64,000 nucleotides of DNA, from positions 356,245-420,244 of the forward strand of contig NZ_AYMG01000010.1 of NCBI RefSeq assembly GCF_000633455.1, written 5' to 3'. This DNA comes from Pedobacter jeongneungensis (GTDB lineage Bacteria; Bacteroidota; Bacteroidia; Sphingobacteriales; Sphingobacteriaceae). A program made the position numbers and the translations under genes. The notes beneath the pieces were generated by a model. It made no database searches, was not told the DNA's origin, and was given only the letters and a program-made list of their open reading frames with translations. Numbering within the stretch: position 1 is the first letter of the stretch; each line of letters begins with the position of its first letter. Shown one piece after another: positions 8,147 to 16,803 of this stretch.

Positions 8147-9442
8147 TTACTTATCAGGAAATTTCACAGCCCTGTATTGAGTAATATCAATTGTTGGAAT
8201 GGTAGAACCATATTTTGCATTAATCGCATCAATAAATACATTGGCAATTACTGCATTTCCGCGTGGGGTTAAATGGATACCATCTAAAGAGAATGCACCG
8301 CCCGTAATAAATGCTGCATTGATACCAACTCCCTGAAGATTTATTCCTGTTTTAACCTGGTTAAAATAAGTATAAGTATCAGCTATGGCTAAGCCTTTAC
8401 TTGTAGCTAAAGATTTAATACTGCTGTTATAGCTGTTTACATAATCTTTTACTTTTATTACTTCATCTTTATCCAATACCCAGTTATTTGCAATTGGGTT
8501 TAATGGGTGTAAACCATAAGGAATAGCACCTGTGCCAAACAAACCAGCCGATTGGAAAGGCAAACGGATTAAATCTTCTGAAGTTGCTGCCCTTACCGCA
8601 CCTGTTCCAGTTTGGATGTAAATTGCTGCCGCTGCCGGGTTAATGGCTTTAGCTGCATTTAACAAAGCTGCAGGGGTAACAGTATTAAAATATGGCACAG
8701 CAGTTACATCTGGAATGGTTGCCACAATACCTTTCTGACCACCAGCGGTTAAGGCATTTAACAAATTAGAATATAATGATGAAAATGTTACTTTATCTGT
8801 TAATACAGTAGTCGGATCACCAGTAACAGTAACTGCACCATTGGTGGCATAACCCAATACATCATTATTTCCTAACCAAAGCGAGAAAAAAGTATGGTTT
8901 CTGCCTTGAATAAACTGAAAATAATTGGTTTTACCTACCTGAGCATCGGTTAACAAACGCTCAAAATATGGATTGGCGGCACTAAAAGTAAGCGTTGGGT
9001 CGAAAGATAAATCGACGCGCATACCTGGAATACCTAGATTCTGTACTTCACCCGAATATTTAAACAAACGACTATTTGTTGGCGCATCTCGCCAACCATT
9101 ACCTAATACTGGAGTTAAAGTTGGTGTACCATTTACTAAAGCAGTAAGTGAAATATATCCCGAACCGTTAGCTTGCGCATCAGTAAAAAACGGAGAGGTA
9201 AATGCTCCGCCACCAACTGAAGCCATTTTAGCTGCAATTAAATTTGGATAAGCGACTTTTTGGCCTTCTAAATATAAACCTCCATCAGCAAAACCTGAAG
9301 TCAAGGAGTTACCTACGGCAATGTATTTGCTAAAGTTAGCTTGTCCGGCAGTTGTACCTGCTGGTGTTTCAATTTCTGGTTTACAAGCTGCTGTAAAAAG
9401 AATGGCAGCAGCTACGAAACTATTTAATATATATTTTTTCAT
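8147..9442 (-). CDS. SGNH/GDSL hydrolase lipoprotein
   Basis: A 431-residue lipoprotein (lipobox LFTAACKP, Cys20) of the GDSL esterase/lipase superfamily. Block I is YIAVGNSLTSGFADGG with the nucleophile Ser, the Asn block is LWLGNNDVLGY, and the C-terminal catalytic dyad is in DGIHLTPRGNAV. The start codon lies 12 nt after the stop of a FadL-family gene, so the two are almost certainly co-transcribed. An outer-membrane ester hydrolase coupled to a hydrophobic-compound porin suggests hydrolysis of lipids or esters and uptake of the fatty acids; this is inference from context. Confidence 0.9.
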   Translation of the reverse strand: MKKYILNSFVAAAILFTAACKPEIETPAGTTAGQANFSKYIAVGNSLTSGFADGGLYLEGQKVAYPNLIAAKMASVGGGAFTSPFFTDAQANGSGYISLTALVNGTPTLTPVLGNGWRDAPTNSRLFKYSGEVQNLGIPGMRVDLSFDPTLTFSAANPYFERLLTDAQVGKTNYFQFIQGRNHTFFSLWLGNNDVLGYATNGAVTVTGDPTTVLTDKVTFSSLYSNLLNALTAGGQKGIVATIPDVTAVPYFNTVTPAALLNAAKAINPAAAAIYIQTGTGAVRAATSEDLIRLPFQSAGLFGTGAIPYGLHPLNPIANNWVLDKDEVIKVKDYVNSYNSSIKSLATSKGLAIADTYTYFNQVKTGINLQGVGINAAFITGGAFSLDGIHLTPRGNAVIANVFIDAINAKYGSTIPTIDITQYRAVKFPDK

Positions 9443-9454
9443 TTGTAATTTCTC

Positions 9455-10678
9455 CTACCATTTATAAGTTAACGAAATACCTGGTGCATAAACCAAAGTT
9501 TTAAAAGTACCATCTAAGCCAGTTTCGATGTTTTTCTGTTTACGTGATTTTACATCTTCAAAGAAAAAAGATGCATTCACCTCGAAATGACTTGTTGGCG
9601 TATAACCTAAACCCGCACTTAAAATATAACGATCAGCATCTGGTGCTTCTGGTGTTACGTAACCATCCTGTACCGGAGAAAAAGCATAACCTACACCGGC
9701 TCTTAATGCCAGTTTTTCTGAGGCCTGATGATTGATACCTAGTTTAAATGATGAACCATCACGGTAATTACGTGCCGATTTTGTATCAGCCAATGCAGAA
9801 GTATTTGTTGCATAATCAAACGCCAGGTCTTTGTAAATATGCCATTGTACCCAGCTAGCATCAAATGCTAAAACGGTACTTTTTGATAATGGTATACCTA
9901 CACCTAAGCTAGTGGTTGCAGGCAAAGGTAATTCAGCATTAAAGGTATTACCTGCAGGGAAAGAAGATCTCAACGAATTTGGAACATCGAATTCTGCTGT
10001 ACCACCATCTAACTTGGTAATTACTTTAGATTTATGTACGATGGCAAAAGAGATATTGCTTAATGTTTTAATGTATAAACCTGCATTCCATCCATAACCT
10101 GTTCCGGTACCATCTAAAGTAACATGACCAGAACGACCATCAGGATAGTTTACCGGAAGCGCCCTTTGAAGGTTTACATCACCATGGTTGTAAACAAAAC
10201 CTGCTCCAATACCAATGCGATCAGTAATTTTAATACTTAAAGTTGGCTGAAAATAGATTGCTTTTAAATTTAATGAAGTTAGCGCATATTTACCCGACCA
10301 GTTATCGCCCCAATCTACCAAACCACCAAATGGTGTATAAACCCCCAGGCCTAGCTTCCACTTGTTTGATTTTGGTCCCCAAACGGCATAAAACTCGAAA
10401 GGCGGAGCAATTTTGTTTTTTACATCTTCTGTAACATTCGAACCGCTTTGTTTAAAAGCTGATTTAAATAATAATGGGTTTACACCTGCGGAAACTGAGT
10501 TTTTCTCTAAGAAAGTTACTGCACCGGGATTGTAAAATACAGAAGCCTCATCTAAAGCCAATGCAGAACCTGCACCAGCCATACCAATTTGTTTCTGACC
10601 TTGTAAATTAACCTGGAAACCCTGCCCCAAAACCCAAAGTGGGGCAGAAAGTAATACGCTCAATAAAATTTTTTTCAT
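9455..10678 (-). CDS. OmpP1/FadL/TodX family outer-membrane transporter
   Basis: The 407-residue protein has a signal peptide (SAPLWVLGQGFQ) and a FadL-type N-terminus with NLQGQKQIGMAGAGSALALDEASVFYNPGAV, which forms the plug hatch region. It continues as alternating amphipathic beta-strands ending in an aromatic-rich strand (YAPGISLTYKW), as expected for a 14-stranded barrel. The family imports long-chain fatty acids and other hydrophobic molecules. It is first in a two-gene operon with an SGNH lipoprotein hydrolase. Confidence 0.92.
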   Translation of the reverse strand: MKKILLSVLLSAPLWVLGQGFQVNLQGQKQIGMAGAGSALALDEASVFYNPGAVTFLEKNSVSAGVNPLLFKSAFKQSGSNVTEDVKNKIAPPFEFYAVWGPKSNKWKLGLGVYTPFGGLVDWGDNWSGKYALTSLNLKAIYFQPTLSIKITDRIGIGAGFVYNHGDVNLQRALPVNYPDGRSGHVTLDGTGTGYGWNAGLYIKTLSNISFAIVHKSKVITKLDGGTAEFDVPNSLRSSFPAGNTFNAELPLPATTSLGVGIPLSKSTVLAFDASWVQWHIYKDLAFDYATNTSALADTKSARNYRDGSSFKLGINHQASEKLALRAGVGYAFSPVQDGYVTPEAPDADRYILSAGLGYTPTSHFEVNASFFFEDVKSRKQKNIETGLDGTFKTLVYAPGISLTYKW

Positions 10679-10755
10679 TTATAAATGGTTATATCACAAA
10701 TATATACTATGCTAACATAGTAAGCAAATATTTGTTTGTAAGAATTTTATGCGTT

Positions 10756-11067
10756 TTAGGCTTGGGCAGTCGGCCCACCAAAACCCATTGGGAAAGGCGG
10801 TTCTTCTTGTGCTTTAATCCTGCCGTTTACAGCCTCGAATTTCTGAATGTTGTCTTCTAACGCTGATAATAAACGTTTTGCATGTTCCGGTGTCAAAATA
10901 ATCCTCGATTTTACTTTTGCTTTAGGTATTCCGGGCATTACACGGATAAAATCCAATACAAATTCGGTATTAGAATGAGTAATAATGGCCAGATTAGAAA
11001 AAATTCCTTCTGCAATTTCTTCTGATAACTCTATGTTTAGCTGATTTTCGTTTTGTTGTTCTTCCAT
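10756..11067 (-). CDS. DUF3467 domain protein
   Basis: A 103-residue soluble protein with the DUF3467 pattern: LSEEIAEGIFSNLAIITHSNTEFVLDF, VMPGIPKAKVKSRIILTPEHAKRLL, and a C-terminal FGGPTAQA tail. In many Bacteroidota this family is encoded directly after rpoC; here a carbohydrate-degradation cluster of about 5.6 kb lies between them. Function is not established; linkage with RNA polymerase genes hints at a transcription-related role (inference). Confidence 0.85.
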   Translation of the reverse strand: MEEQQNENQLNIELSEEIAEGIFSNLAIITHSNTEFVLDFIRVMPGIPKAKVKSRIILTPEHAKRLLSALEDNIQKFEAVNGRIKAQEEPPFPMGFGGPTAQA

Positions 11068-11157
11068 AATAGTTCAAAAATAAAAAATTCCGCTGCTTAA
11101 TGGCTGAATTAAAAATATAAAGTGCTAAATAAATAAACCCGAGGCGCAAAGAGTTTC

Positions 11158-13389
11158 TTACTTCTCTAAAAAATCAAGCTCAGCAATTGCCAGGGTCTTT
11201 TTATTGCCTGCAATTGTAGTTGCCTTTAGCTGTATGTACTTTGTCGAAATTACATTTTTAAAGTAATGTGTTCTAGGTGTAGGGTCGTTAATCAGGTTAC
11301 CAAATCCGAAGGTTTCAATATCTTTCCAGTTTTTACCATCATTACTGGTTTGCAGTATGCCTTTTTCAAGCATCCCATCGGCAAAATCGGTAGGTGGCGT
11401 ATAAATAAAGCCTGTTAAATTGTGGTTACTGCCTAAATCAACAGCGATTTGATGTTGGCCATCATCATTTGATAACCAATAAGTTTCTTTTTCCGCATCT
11501 ATAGCCATTGAAGCGGTATGATTTGCTTTCTCACTATCGCTGGTCAATAATATCCAGTCTTTCTTCACTATTCCAAATGTTTCAGTAGCCAAAGGCCCTT
11601 TTTCCTTATTGGTGATGGCAATCGCTTTTATCTCGCCTTTTGTAATCTGAAACGGTACGCTGTATTTCTTTGCTGATACATTGGGTACACTCCCATCGGT
11701 GGTATAATAAATTTCGATGCCTTTATTCAGGTTGGCCGTAGCATTTTCTCCGTGGGGTTTCCAGCCAAATTCATGTGTTTTTGGCGAAATGGTGGTTAAA
11801 CCGTTTATGTCCTGGGCAAATTGCAATTGCGGTGGACGGGTGCGATAATAATGTGCCGATATGGTAGCTATGGCAGGATTAGCCCTCGATGATAAAATTG
11901 TTAAACGAAGTTTTGAGGTGGTTACTTCAGGGAAACGCAAAATGCGTTTATAGCCAATATTTGTTGCTTCAGCAATTTTTTGCCATTTGTTATTAATCCA
12001 CGCCTCTATCTGGTGCTGCTCTACCCGTTCGCTATAGGCAGCAATTGCTTCCTGTAAAACAATCCGGTTTATTGTAATGGGTTTAGCAGTACTTATTTCT
12101 ATGCTTTTCTGTTTATCATTTAACAATTGAAAGGTATTAATATTCTGATCTAATATTGCTTTCGGTCCATTTGCACCGGTAAATAGATTTTTACCATAGG
12201 TTTCGCTGATCCGTTTACCCACTTCATTGAGTACACTTACATCTTCATCAGAAAATTTTCCGTTCCGGTTAGGTGGAATATTGAGCAAAAACGTAGAGTT
12301 CCCTCCTACCGAGCGTTCGAAAATATCAAATACATCATCAGCACTGCGTACTTTTTGTTTCTCATCGTCACGGTAAAACCAGCCTTCTCTTATTGATGTA
12401 TTGGTTTCGGCCTGTTGATAATGCAGGTATTTAGCTTTATAGAGTTGATTGTTGCTACCCAAATCTTTAGCTGTCAAATCCGGAAAATGTGCTGCTGTAT
12501 CAGGATTTTCGCTATAGGGTAATACATTCCATTCTGTTTCGCGTGTTCCTCCAGCTTCGTTTCCACACCAACGGATATCTTCTTTACCAAAAATTACCGC
12601 TTTTGGTGCCAGGGTATGAATGAGTTTTTTCCAGGCCTGATAATTGTATTTCTGGCCGCCTTTGGTTTTAGGATGTGCACCATCAAACCATACCTCATCA
12701 ACCGGACCGTATTCGGTTAACACTTCAAATAACTGGTTCAGAAAATATTCGTTATAATCGTCAACTTCGAACTTAAATTTGGTTTGGTTTGCAAAAGGCC
12801 GCCCAGCTACTTCGCGTGGAATAGTTCTGGTAGTTATTTTACTCAAATTGCCATACAATCCTTCAGGATTTTCAATCTGGTATAAATCTGCCGGAGATAA
12901 ATAAATACCCAGTTTAAGACCATATTTTTTACAAGATGCAGATAGTTTTTTTAAAATATCACCTTTACCATTTTCAAAGTTTGAAGACATGATGCCGTGC
13001 TTGGTATACCTGCTCTGCCACAGTACAAAACCATCGTGGTGTTTTACGGTAATGATTACCATTTTCATGCCCGCCGATTTCATGCTCTGGCACCATTGAT
13101 CGGTATGCAGTTCTTTTAAATCAAAAACCGTTGGATCTTCTTTTCCATTGCCCCATTCCATCTTTGTAAAAGTATTTGGGCCCATGTGAATAAATGCAAT
13201 AAATTCATTTTTTAATGCACTTAACTGATTGGATGTGGGTACTACATGGCTTGCTTTCGCAATGATAGTGGCTTTACTATCTCCGGGGGTAACCGCAATA
13301 GTATTCTGTAATTTTAAGTTACTACTTTGCGCTACCGCAGTGGCAATAAATGACGCCATTAAAGCCGATGTAAAAATTAGTTTTCTCAT
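11158..13389 (-). CDS. GH29 alpha-L-fucosidase with CBM-like C-terminal domains
   Basis: The 743-residue secreted enzyme (signal peptide ending TAVAQSS) should release terminal alpha-L-fucose from glycans. The GH29 barrel shows FIHMGPNTFTKMEWGNG, the VKHHDGFVLW block (HHDGF 117-121) and the nucleophile region EVWFDGAHP (Asp236). After the barrel comes a region with a chitobiase-type motif (IEIYYTTDGSVPN). A C-terminal F5/8 type C (discoidin-like) domain of about 130 residues follows, probably carbohydrate-binding. It is last in a run with an SGNH esterase and a GH123-like gene, consistent with host- or algal-glycan foraging. The exact linkage preference is not readable. Confidence 0.92.
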   Translation of the reverse strand: MRKLIFTSALMASFIATAVAQSSNLKLQNTIAVTPGDSKATIIAKASHVVPTSNQLSALKNEFIAFIHMGPNTFTKMEWGNGKEDPTVFDLKELHTDQWCQSMKSAGMKMVIITVKHHDGFVLWQSRYTKHGIMSSNFENGKGDILKKLSASCKKYGLKLGIYLSPADLYQIENPEGLYGNLSKITTRTIPREVAGRPFANQTKFKFEVDDYNEYFLNQLFEVLTEYGPVDEVWFDGAHPKTKGGQKYNYQAWKKLIHTLAPKAVIFGKEDIRWCGNEAGGTRETEWNVLPYSENPDTAAHFPDLTAKDLGSNNQLYKAKYLHYQQAETNTSIREGWFYRDDEKQKVRSADDVFDIFERSVGGNSTFLLNIPPNRNGKFSDEDVSVLNEVGKRISETYGKNLFTGANGPKAILDQNINTFQLLNDKQKSIEISTAKPITINRIVLQEAIAAYSERVEQHQIEAWINNKWQKIAEATNIGYKRILRFPEVTTSKLRLTILSSRANPAIATISAHYYRTRPPQLQFAQDINGLTTISPKTHEFGWKPHGENATANLNKGIEIYYTTDGSVPNVSAKKYSVPFQITKGEIKAIAITNKEKGPLATETFGIVKKDWILLTSDSEKANHTASMAIDAEKETYWLSNDDGQHQIAVDLGSNHNLTGFIYTPPTDFADGMLEKGILQTSNDGKNWKDIETFGFGNLINDPTPRTHYFKNVISTKYIQLKATTIAGNKKTLAIAELDFLEK

Positions 13390-13491
13390 TAAATTGTTTT
13401 GTACCTAAAATTACGTCTTGATTACAGCTGAACCATAAAGCATTTTGGCTGTTTATTAAGGTAAATTATCAAAAATCGATTTTCAGATCAC

Positions 13492-14613
13492 TTATTTTTT
13501 AAGCGCTAAAATTTTTCGGATGACCTTTTCATAAGCATCTGCATATTGCATCATACCAAAATCGTTTGGGTGTGTACCATCAATCGTGCTATTATCGGTA
13601 AAGCCGATCTCCTTCGCTGTTAGGATATAAAGGCCTTTAATCCCCGATTGCTGCAATTTTTGATAGGTATTATTTAAAATCCCGGAGGTCCAGATGTATC
13701 TTCCTGTTAATTCGCTATCTAAATTCACCTGTGGTAAACCAGAGCTATGCTCAACCAGTAAAATAGGCGTATGAGGATGTTTTTCTTTTAAACTTTGCAC
13801 AGAACTGGTAATTCGCTTCTCAATTTCTGCAGCAGGATAAATCTTTTGATCATACAGGTTAGGCTGGCAATCGAGTACAAAGAGCCTGGCATCTGTTTGA
13901 TTCATTAAATCAATCAATGGGTTTTCTAACCGGCCATTACCTGAAAAACCTAAATTGATCACTTGCAGATTTAATTTCCTGCCCAAAATATTGAGCCAGG
14001 CCATTCCTGGCCTGCTTGCACTGGCTCCCTGCATAATAGAGGTCCCGTAAAATACTAAAGGTTCTTTTTCATTGGCGTCTTCTACCTTAAATTCATCATT
14101 TACACCCACTCCTATTTTTAACCATTTTGGCGTGTTGTAAAGCGGCAGATACAAGCGGAATTTCTTGATTTTTACTGCCAAATCAAAATTTGTATAACTA
14201 TAAGTAACCGTATCTCTAAAGCTGTATGCGGCTTTTACCCAATGCCAGTTATTCTGCATATCCTGTGCATATAAATCGAGGCCGCTTACCCCCAGGGTTG
14301 GCATGTTATCTAAACTTTTGCCTCCTTTGAGCTGATATTTTACCACAATTTTCTTTGCAGTAGTTTTAAAGTCGAGGTATTCGCCTGCTGTATTTTTAGC
14401 TAATTCCCATACCTCTTTTCTCACCAACTGCTCTGCGGCTGTGAGTAAACGGTTATAATAATTTGCACTGTCGGTATTTTGCCAGGCTTTGCCTTTTAAT
14501 TGAGAATTGATGCTGGCCTGTGGGTTAAACCATTTGAGATCACCTTGCGCATAGCTGGCTTTACAGTAGAGCATAGTAACAAATAACCCGGGCAAAATAA
14601 CATTTAGTCTCAT
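13492..14613 (-). CDS. Secreted SGNH/GDSL carbohydrate esterase-like hydrolase
   Basis: A 373-residue exported protein (signal peptide to SYAQ) with an N-terminal beta-sandwich of about 180 residues and a C-terminal SGNH domain. Block I is FYGTSIMQGAS (Ser192), the Gly block is NLGFSGNGRLE, the next block is LDCQPNLYD in place of the usual GxND, and the dyad is DGTHPNDFG near residue 345. This two-domain layout is seen in esterases that deacetylate glycans. It starts 4 nt after the GH123-like gene ends, so co-transcription is expected, with the fucosidase 102 nt downstream. The acyl group removed is unknown. Confidence 0.85.
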   Translation of the reverse strand: MRLNVILPGLFVTMLYCKASYAQGDLKWFNPQASINSQLKGKAWQNTDSANYYNRLLTAAEQLVRKEVWELAKNTAGEYLDFKTTAKKIVVKYQLKGGKSLDNMPTLGVSGLDLYAQDMQNNWHWVKAAYSFRDTVTYSYTNFDLAVKIKKFRLYLPLYNTPKWLKIGVGVNDEFKVEDANEKEPLVFYGTSIMQGASASRPGMAWLNILGRKLNLQVINLGFSGNGRLENPLIDLMNQTDARLFVLDCQPNLYDQKIYPAAEIEKRITSSVQSLKEKHPHTPILLVEHSSGLPQVNLDSELTGRYIWTSGILNNTYQKLQQSGIKGLYILTAKEIGFTDNSTIDGTHPNDFGMMQYADAYEKVIRKILALKK

Positions 14614-14616
14614 TTG

Positions 14617-16349
14617 TTATTGATTAAGCAGTGGTTTAACGCGTTGTAACATTTCATCAGCCGTAACGGTAGATAAGGATTTAATATTAAAATTTTCGAG
14701 TGCTTTATTTAACTCGGCAAGTGCTGCTGAATTTTTATTTTTGGTATATAATTGTTGTAATTGCTTAATTTTCTCAAAATCTTGTGCACCTTCGATCATT
14801 TTTTCGAACCTTACAGATGTTAACGGCCCTGGATAAACCATATAGGTGTCGCCAGCAGGCCAGGCAGTGAAACGGGTATCGATTAATGGATTTTTTGTCC
14901 AGCTGTTATAGGCCCAGCGTAAATAACCATTCATGTTTTTGCTGGCGGTGTACCAGCCCATCCATACCTGTTCTGCCGGAGAAGAAAAACTGAATGCATT
15001 TGGATAAGGTTCTGTACAGCAAGTGTACCAGGTACTGGTTTTACCTTCTGCATTACGTTTTTGTAGAACATCATCCGGAAATTCCCATTTAGATGCAATG
15101 CAATAATTATCGATATCTTTTTCTATTTCCTGGTGATATTCTCCTGCCAAAGCAAGTTTCCAATCTTTATCAACACTTTTTAATAGTTTGATTATAGCCT
15201 GCATGGCTTTCATCGGACGTTCGTCCATAGCAATATAGGTCTTCTGAAACCAGTTTTTTGATTTTAAATGTTTGGTGAAATCCGTAAGCATCGTTCTCCA
15301 AAAGGCATCGTAGGCAGGTGTACCTATGGCGTCAGTAAAAACTGCCTCTTTTTGGGAGGCTTCATCCCAATAGCTAAAAGCAATTTTCCATGGCACCATA
15401 CTATAACAATTGATTCGCTGATTGATACCTGTGGTCATTACGAAAGAAACGTATTTATCAAATAAACTATAATCATAACTCCAGGTGCCATCCTTTTTCT
15501 TCGTCCATTTAATTAAACTTGGGTAATCATCAAAAGTTTGGTGCCCCCAGGGTTCGTTTACAATACTTGCGGTAATGGTTTTCTGGCCGGCATTGGCCAA
15601 CATTGTATATATGGCTTCATTAAGGTAAAATGTTCATCGCTCCACAACTTAACCTGATGCTTACGGGCGATAGCCGCCGGGTGCTGCCATAAATCGAGGT
15701 CATATTTCCATAACGCAGGAGCGGGTAAAGTTTTATCAAGTACCTGAATCTTAATCGGCAGATCATATTCCTTTTCAGCTCTAATTTTGATCACCCCTGA
15801 GTAAATCCCTGCTTTAGTGGTGGAAGGAATTTTTATGCTCAACCAAACCGGTTGCGTATTCCTGGCATTAACGGCAATATTATTTGTTTTTGTATCAATG
15901 AGGTCGGCCACATAAGATGAATCAAAATCTGCGGCTTTACGGTATCCACAGCCATCTTTAAACTCATCGGTAATGACATATTTGATTATGCCTACGGTAA
16001 TATTTTCTTTTTTAATGTCGTTGCCTTTTTGATCTTTGAGATCAGACAATTGTATACTTAAGTTTGCAACATTATTGTTTGCCCATAGTAACAACTGGGT
16101 GTGTATTTTTTCGCCTTTCCAGGCCGAGGCATTCCATGTATTTTGAACTGAAACTTCTGGAGGTACTTCTTTCGCAAACCTTACGTTACTGCTGGTGAAG
16201 CTAACATTTAACCCTTTAGTGGTGTTTTCCCATTGTTTGTTTAGGGTTTCGCTGCCTGGTCGTTTTGGTTTTTGAAGAGCCAAACTTACATCCTGGGCGG
16301 CACTTGTTAAACCTAAGCCCATCATTAATATCACTGATAAAAACTTCAT
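14617..16349 (-). pseudogene. GH123-like / DUF4091 glycoside hydrolase, split by a frameshift
   Basis: Two frames join into one protein of about 577 residues. The upstream part (15604-16349) has a signal peptide and beta-sandwich ending HFTLMKPYIQ. The downstream part (14617-15603) continues with MLANAGQKTITASIVNEPWGH, the catalytic-type pair in AMDERPM, and a DUF4091 tail (YLRWAYNSW, YPGPLTSVRFEKMIEG). At 15603-15604 the minus strand reads ATACAATGTTGG; one extra A (CAAATG) would restore the frame. No slippery heptamer is present, so an indel or a sequencing/assembly error is more likely than programmed frameshifting. If intact, it would be a secreted hexosaminidase-type enzyme (GH123 includes beta-N-acetylgalactosaminidases) working with the SGNH and GH29 enzymes. 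Confidence 0.82.
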
Positions 16350-16471
16350 AAACCTAAGTTAATGAAACCGATCAGAATAAGATTAAGAGATTGAAAAGCG
16401 GCGCTTACGCAAACGTTTGACGGATTGTAACGATATGGATAGATAAGATATCGATAGTAAAATAGAAAGAA

Positions 16472-16714
16472 TTATTTAATCATAAAATTTACAATTCCTA
16501 TCACAGATCCGATAATGGCTAAAAATTGAATTAACCCTACAACATAAATTGTTTTCTGCATACTAGCTATATCTTCTTTAGTAGCTAAAACATCACGTTT
16601 ATTATCAAATTCATATTTAACCTCGCCTTTTAAAAAAGAAACCAATTGCCCTGCTTCTTGTTCGCCTAGTTTAGCTTTTAAGATCTGGAAAAGTTGAATT
16701 TCTGTAACACTCAT
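16472..16714 (-). CDS. Small coiled-coil protein with C-terminal membrane segment
   Basis: An 80-residue protein: a helical N-terminal part (LFQILKAKLGEQEAGQLVSFL), a DVLATKEDIASMQ segment, and one C-terminal transmembrane helix (VGLIQFLAIIGSVIGIVNFM). The LATKEDI motif recurs in small bacterial coiled-coil/membrane proteins sometimes grouped near DUF1640. It sits between rpoC and the glycan-degradation genes on the same strand, beyond the rpoC terminator. Its function is unknown. Confidence 0.7.
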   Translation of the reverse strand: MSVTEIQLFQILKAKLGEQEAGQLVSFLKGEVKYEFDNKRDVLATKEDIASMQKTIYVVGLIQFLAIIGSVIGIVNFMIK

Positions 16715-16756
16715 GGATATAAATTTACATTAAAATACAAAATTTAAGGCAAAAAA

Positions 16757-16781
16757 AATCCCGATGTTTCACATCGGGATT
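16757..16781 (-). terminator. Terminator of the rpoBC transcription unit
   Basis: AATCCCGATGT and ACATCGGGATT form an 11-bp perfect stem with a 3-nt loop, followed by a T-run on the minus strand. Confidence 0.9.
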
Positions 16782-16803
16782 AAAATTACTATTAGATTAA
16801 AAT

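Noticed and set aside
15558..15650. Programmed -1 frameshift in the GH123-like gene
   Set aside because: No slippery heptamer or downstream pseudoknot is visible at the junction; a one-base indel explains it better.
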